The position numbers and the translations under genes were made by a program. A DNA stretch of 64,000 bases from Mucilaginibacter terrenus. GTDB taxonomy: Bacteria; Bacteroidota; Bacteroidia; Sphingobacteriales; Sphingobacteriaceae. Location of the stretch: the NCBI RefSeq assembly GCF_003432065.1, contig NZ_QWDE01000003.1:124001-188000 (forward strand), written 5' to 3'. Shown here one piece after another: positions 60,897 through 64,000 of this stretch. The first letter of the stretch is position 1. Every line of letters begins with the position of its first letter. The notes below the pieces were generated by a model, which made no database searches, was not told the DNA's origin, and worked only from the letters and a program-made list of their open reading frames with translations.

Positions 60897-63137
60897 TTAA
60901 ACTTTCTTATCTGTTTTGATCACATGCACATTCATTGATTGCACTTTCTCTTGTTTTTGCACACGTGAGTTGGTGTTATCAAAATTGTTCAGGTGCGGCG
61001 CGATTACCAGCGACACAATGGACATCAGCTTAATAAGGATGTTCATAGACGGGCCGGAAGTATCTTTAAAAGGATCGCCGACGGTATCACCTGTTACTGA
61101 TGCTTTGTGCGGTTCAGACTTTTTGTAGTAGATCTCACCATTAATTTCCACACCTTTTTCAAAGGATTTCTTGGCGTTATCCCATGCACCGCCTGCGTTG
61201 CTCTGGAATATTCCCATTAACACACCAGAAACGGTCACACCTGCCAGCAAGCCGCCCAAAACTTCAGGTCCGAAAAGGAAACCAATAACTATCGGCGTGA
61301 TCAAAGCAATTAAACCTGGCGCTACCATCTCGCGGATGGATGCTTTTGTAGATATAGCCACGCACTTTTCGTACTCAGGTTTTGCTTTGTACTCCATAAT
61401 ACCTGGTATCTCGCGAAACTGGCGGCGAACTTCTTCAACCATGGCCATAGCAGCACGGCCTACTGCAGAGATACACAGTGCCGAAAAGATAAACGGTATC
61501 ATACCACCTACAAACAAGCCGGCAAGCACGTTAGCTTTATAGATATCGATATGCTCTATACCTGCGACACCCACGAATGCAGCAAAAAGCGCAAGTGATG
61601 TTAGTGCAGCAGAAGCAATAGCAAAACCTTTACCTGTAGCAGCGGTAGTGTTACCCACGGCATCCAGATTATCTGTACGGTGACGAACCTCTTCAGGTAA
61701 ACGGCTCATTTCGGCAATACCACCTGCGTTATCTGCAATCGGGCCAAAGGCATCTATAGCTAGTTGCATGGCAGTAGTAGCCATCATGCCGGCGGCGGCA
61801 ATTGCCACACCATACAAACCTGCGAAAAAGTAAGACCCGTAAATACCGGCAGCCAATACGAGGATCGGCAGCACGGTAGATTCCATACCTATGGCTAAAC
61901 CTCCTATGATGTTAGTTGCATGGCCTGTAGCAGACTGCCTGATAATACTCATCACCGGGCGTTTGCCCATAGCAGTATAATACTCCGTAATGATAGACAT
62001 TAGCGTACCTACAACGAGGCCTACCAGTATAGACCCAAAAACACCATTCTTAGTGAAAACCAGCGAACCCGCTTTTACGGCGTGGTTTGCGTCCTCATCA
62101 CGCAGCATATGGAAGCTGTCTGCAGGCAACATCCACTGTACTAAGAAATATGTTGCAATAGCAGTAAGCACAATAGATGCCCAATTGCCAATATTAAGTG
62201 CGCTTTGTACGCTATCTGTTTCTTTCTTGATCCTAACGAAAGCGGCACCTACAATGGAGAAGATGAGCCCTAAGCCAGCAATTACCATTGGTAACAATAC
62301 CGGGGCTATACCGCCAAAGTTGTCATGAGAAACTATCTCGCGGCCCAGCACCATGGTAGCCAGCATTGTGGCTACATAAGAGCCAAAAAGGTCGGCACCC
62401 ATACCTGCAACGTCGCCAACGTTATCCCCTACGTTATCTGCAATAGTTGCGGGGTTACGTACGTCGTCCTCAGGGATGCCTGCCTCCACCTTACCAACCA
62501 GGTCGGCACCTACGTCGGCAGCCTTGGTATATATACCGCCGCCAACACGGGCAAACAAGGCAATTGATTCGGCACCGAGCGAAAAGCCCGCCAACACCTC
62601 AAGTGCTTTAGCCATTTCGTCGCCATTTACAGAGGAGCCTGTCACATTTTTAACAAACATTGTATAAAATACAATGAACAACGATCCAAGGCCAATTATA
62701 GCTAAACCCGCCACACCTAAGCCCATTACAGTACCGCCTGTAAACGACACCTTAAGCGCTTGCGCAAGACTGGTGCGCGCCGCCTGGGTGGTACGAACGT
62801 TTGCCTTGGTAGCTATACGCATACCAATGTAGCCTGCAAATGCGGAAAGAAACGCGCCTATGAGGAACGATATAGCAATTATCCAACTGGAGTTTGTTAC
62901 CGTTGTGCCAGACCATGCCAGCAGCAGGCCCGCAACAACCACAAAGTAGCTGAGTATCTTCCACTCGGCGCGCAGGAAAGCCATTGCCCCATCGGCAATA
63001 TAGCCCGAAAGCAAGGTCATTTCGCCGTCGCCCGCATCCTGCTTGGTAACCCAGCTGGCTTTAATTGCCATCACAAGGATTCCCACAAGGCCAAAAACGG
63101 GAATAAGGTAAATTAAGTAATTGTTCAAGAGATCCAT
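60897..63137 (-). CDS. hppA: Membrane-bound ion-translocating pyrophosphatase (K+-dependent type)
   Basis: HppA hydrolyses pyrophosphate to pump H+ or Na+ across the inner membrane. The 746-aa product has about 16 helices. The substrate site is [18 protein letters not shown] followed by [20 protein letters not shown]; a second acidic cluster contains [15 protein letters not shown]. In [13 protein letters not shown] the residue after GNTT is Ala, not the Lys of K+-independent enzymes, and a Gly follows three residues later, so K+-dependence is predicted. Whether H+ or Na+ is pumped is not decided here. It has its own terminator. Confidence 0.97.
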   Translation of the reverse strand: MDLLNNYLIYLIPVFGLVGILVMAIKASWVTKQDAGDGEMTLLSGYIADGAMAFLRAEWKILSYFVVVAGLLLAWSGTTVTNSSWIIAISFLIGAFLSAFAGYIGMRIATKANVRTTQAARTSLAQALKVSFTGGTVMGLGVAGLAIIGLGSLFIVFYTMFVKNVTGSSVNGDEMAKALEVLAGFSLGAESIALFARVGGGIYTKAADVGADLVGKVEAGIPEDDVRNPATIADNVGDNVGDVAGMGADLFGSYVATMLATMVLGREIVSHDNFGGIAPVLLPMVIAGLGLIFSIVGAAFVRIKKETDSVQSALNIGNWASIVLTAIATYFLVQWMLPADSFHMLRDEDANHAVKAGSLVFTKNGVFGSILVGLVVGTLMSIITEYYTAMGKRPVMSIIRQSATGHATNIIGGLAIGMESTVLPILVLAAGIYGSYFFAGLYGVAIAAAGMMATTAMQLAIDAFGPIADNAGGIAEMSRLPEEVRHRTDNLDAVGNTTAATGKGFAIASAALTSLALFAAFVGVAGIEHIDIYKANVLAGLFVGGMIPFIFSALCISAVGRAAMAMVEEVRRQFREIPGIMEYKAKPEYEKCVAISTKASIREMVAPGLIALITPIVIGFLFGPEVLGGLLAGVTVSGVLMGIFQSNAGGAWDNAKKSFEKGVEINGEIYYKKSEPHKASVTGDTVGDPFKDTSGPSMNILIKLMSIVSLVIAPHLNNFDNTNSRVQKQEKVQSMNVHVIKTDKKV

Positions 63138-63292
63138 ATAATTTAGTTGGTTTATTAGTGAGCTAGCAAAAAAGGCCCTCTGGTGGCCGTAAATACAATT
63201 GGTTCGTGCAAAATAGTAAAATTTATTTCTTTACAATAGCCTGTCAATTATAAAGTTTTTGAATAGTTTAGTGAACTTAAACTAAACTGTTG

Positions 63293-64000
63293 ATGGCAAA
63301 CGACACCTCAAATACCAAGTTAAAACATGAACTGACCCTGTTGGATGGTACCATGCTGGTAGCCGGATCAATGATCGGCTCCGGCATATTCATTGTAAGT
63401 GCCGACATCACCCGGCAGGTAGGTTCGGCAGGATGGCTCATCGCCGTTTGGCTTATTACCGGCTTCATGACGCTAACAGCAGCCTTAAGCTATGGCGAAC
63501 TGAGCGCCATGTTTCCAAAAGCAGGCGGCCAGTATGTGTACCTCAAAGAAAGCTACAATAAACTGGTTGCGTTCCTGTTTGGCTGGAGCTTTTTTGCAGT
63601 TATACAAACGGGTACAATTGCAGCGGTGGGTGTCGCATTTTCCAAATTCGCCGCTTATTTGTACAAACCGCTAAGTGAAGACAAAATCTTATTTCAGCAA
63701 GGTTTTGTCAAGGTCAGCGCAGCGCAACTGGTTTCTATAGTTCTCATATTCTTTCTAACGTTTATAAATACCCGTGGCGTTAAGGGCGGCAAGCTAATAC
63801 AAACCACTTTTACCCTGACCAAATTGCTTAGTCTCTTTGGCCTGATCCTGTTTGGTTTTCTTGCTTTTAAAAGCGACATATGGAACGCGAACTGGACTAA
63901 CGCCTGGGATCTGCACAAGCTTGCCAAAGACGGCACCACCAGCAACTATACCATGAGCGCGGCTCTGGGAGCAATTGCCATTTCAATGGTTGGATCTATT
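63293..64000 (+). CDS. APC-superfamily amino-acid permease (LAT-like), N-terminal part (partial)
   Basis: The gene starts at the ATG at 63293 and runs off the right edge after 236 codons with no stop. The product begins MANDTSNTKLKHELTLLDGTMLVAGSMIGSGIFIVSADI, where GSMIGSGIF is the TM1 binding motif of APC transporters. TALSYGELSAMFPKAGGQYVYL (about 64-85) resembles L-type amino-acid transporters. Six hydrophobic segments are visible. It is divergent from hppA across 155 bp. Confidence 0.93.
   Translation, partial: MANDTSNTKLKHELTLLDGTMLVAGSMIGSGIFIVSADITRQVGSAGWLIAVWLITGFMTLTAALSYGELSAMFPKAGGQYVYLKESYNKLVAFLFGWSFFAVIQTGTIAAVGVAFSKFAAYLYKPLSEDKILFQQGFVKVSAAQLVSIVLIFFLTFINTRGVKGGKLIQTTFTLTKLLSLFGLILFGFLAFKSDIWNANWTNAWDLHKLAKDGTTSNYTMSAALGAIAISMVGSI

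Noticed and set aside
61171..61542. Long antisense frames opposite hppA and other membrane-protein genes
   Set aside because: Low-complexity Ala/Pro/Ser/Thr-rich products typical of shadows opposite membrane-protein codons.

Overview
The window looks like chromosome of a Bacteroidota bacterium of the Sphingobacteriaceae type, probably Mucilaginibacter or Pedobacter-like; the genus is inference from protein resemblance. Direct support comes from moderate GC, the near absence of Shine-Dalgarno sequences, many -7 promoter boxes of the form TAnnTTTG (sometimes with TTTG about 19 bp upstream), a type IX secretion plug protein, a DUF5686 outer-membrane protein, HU-CCDC81/SPOR and TolQR/TonB envelope genes, and an LTA-synthase-like sulfatase in a Gram-negative setting. 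Most of the window is housekeeping. I see no phage, plasmid, CRISPR array, rRNA or secondary-metabolite cluster.

Layout. 1-20 kb: a partial BamA/TamA-like gene, an SpoU rRNA methyltransferase, tRNA-Cys with a 59-aa basic protein behind it, pyrD, a Tat-exported GDSL hydrolase, a TlpA-like thioredoxin, an ABC-F ATPase, the T9SS plug protein, a hotdog thioesterase, an EVE protein, holA divergent from a lone HsdR_N nuclease domain, a hybrid histidine kinase, valS, an MBL-rhodanese protein, a DMT exporter and a TesA-like esterase. 20-25 kb: an LTA-synthase-like gene, then a 1.7-kb repeat island (22.07-23.68 kb), then pruA. The island has a REP-associated tyrosine transposase (RAYT), seven copies of one 24-bp palindrome in opposite orientations on either side of it, a tandem array that includes the RAYT 3' end, and long direct repeats that copy the last codons of the upstream gene. 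25-39 kb: carbonic anhydrase plus SulP transporter, an acyl-CoA carboxylase beta subunit, an M42 peptidase, a nucleotidyltransferase, a large M16 peptidase, a small zinc-ribbon protein, a response regulator, a DUF922-like HExxH protein and a nitrilase-family enzyme.

39-49 kb: a same-strand cluster of giant TPR protein, outer-membrane barrel, HU/SPOR protein, TolQ/ExbB, TolR/ExbD, TonB-like protein, folC and a lipoprotein. This looks like a proton-motive-force-driven envelope machine reaching from the inner membrane to the outer membrane. 49.5-57 kb: an aldo/keto reductase, a repeat-bearing 355-bp gap, the DUF5686 protein, and a tightly overlapping chain of guaA, a periplasmic-binding-protein-fold lipoprotein and an RsmB-type methyltransferase. 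57-64 kb: MarC and MFS proteins, an APC amino-acid permease, the membrane pyrophosphatase hppA (K+-dependent signature) and a second, truncated APC permease.

The most unusual structure is the RAYT/palindrome island. Next are the TPR-barrel-SPOR-TolQR-TonB cluster and the promoter boxes that sit so close to start codons that many messages may be leaderless. Several start codons were moved downstream of the longest reading frame because the longer version would overlap one of these boxes or lack a sensible N-terminus.
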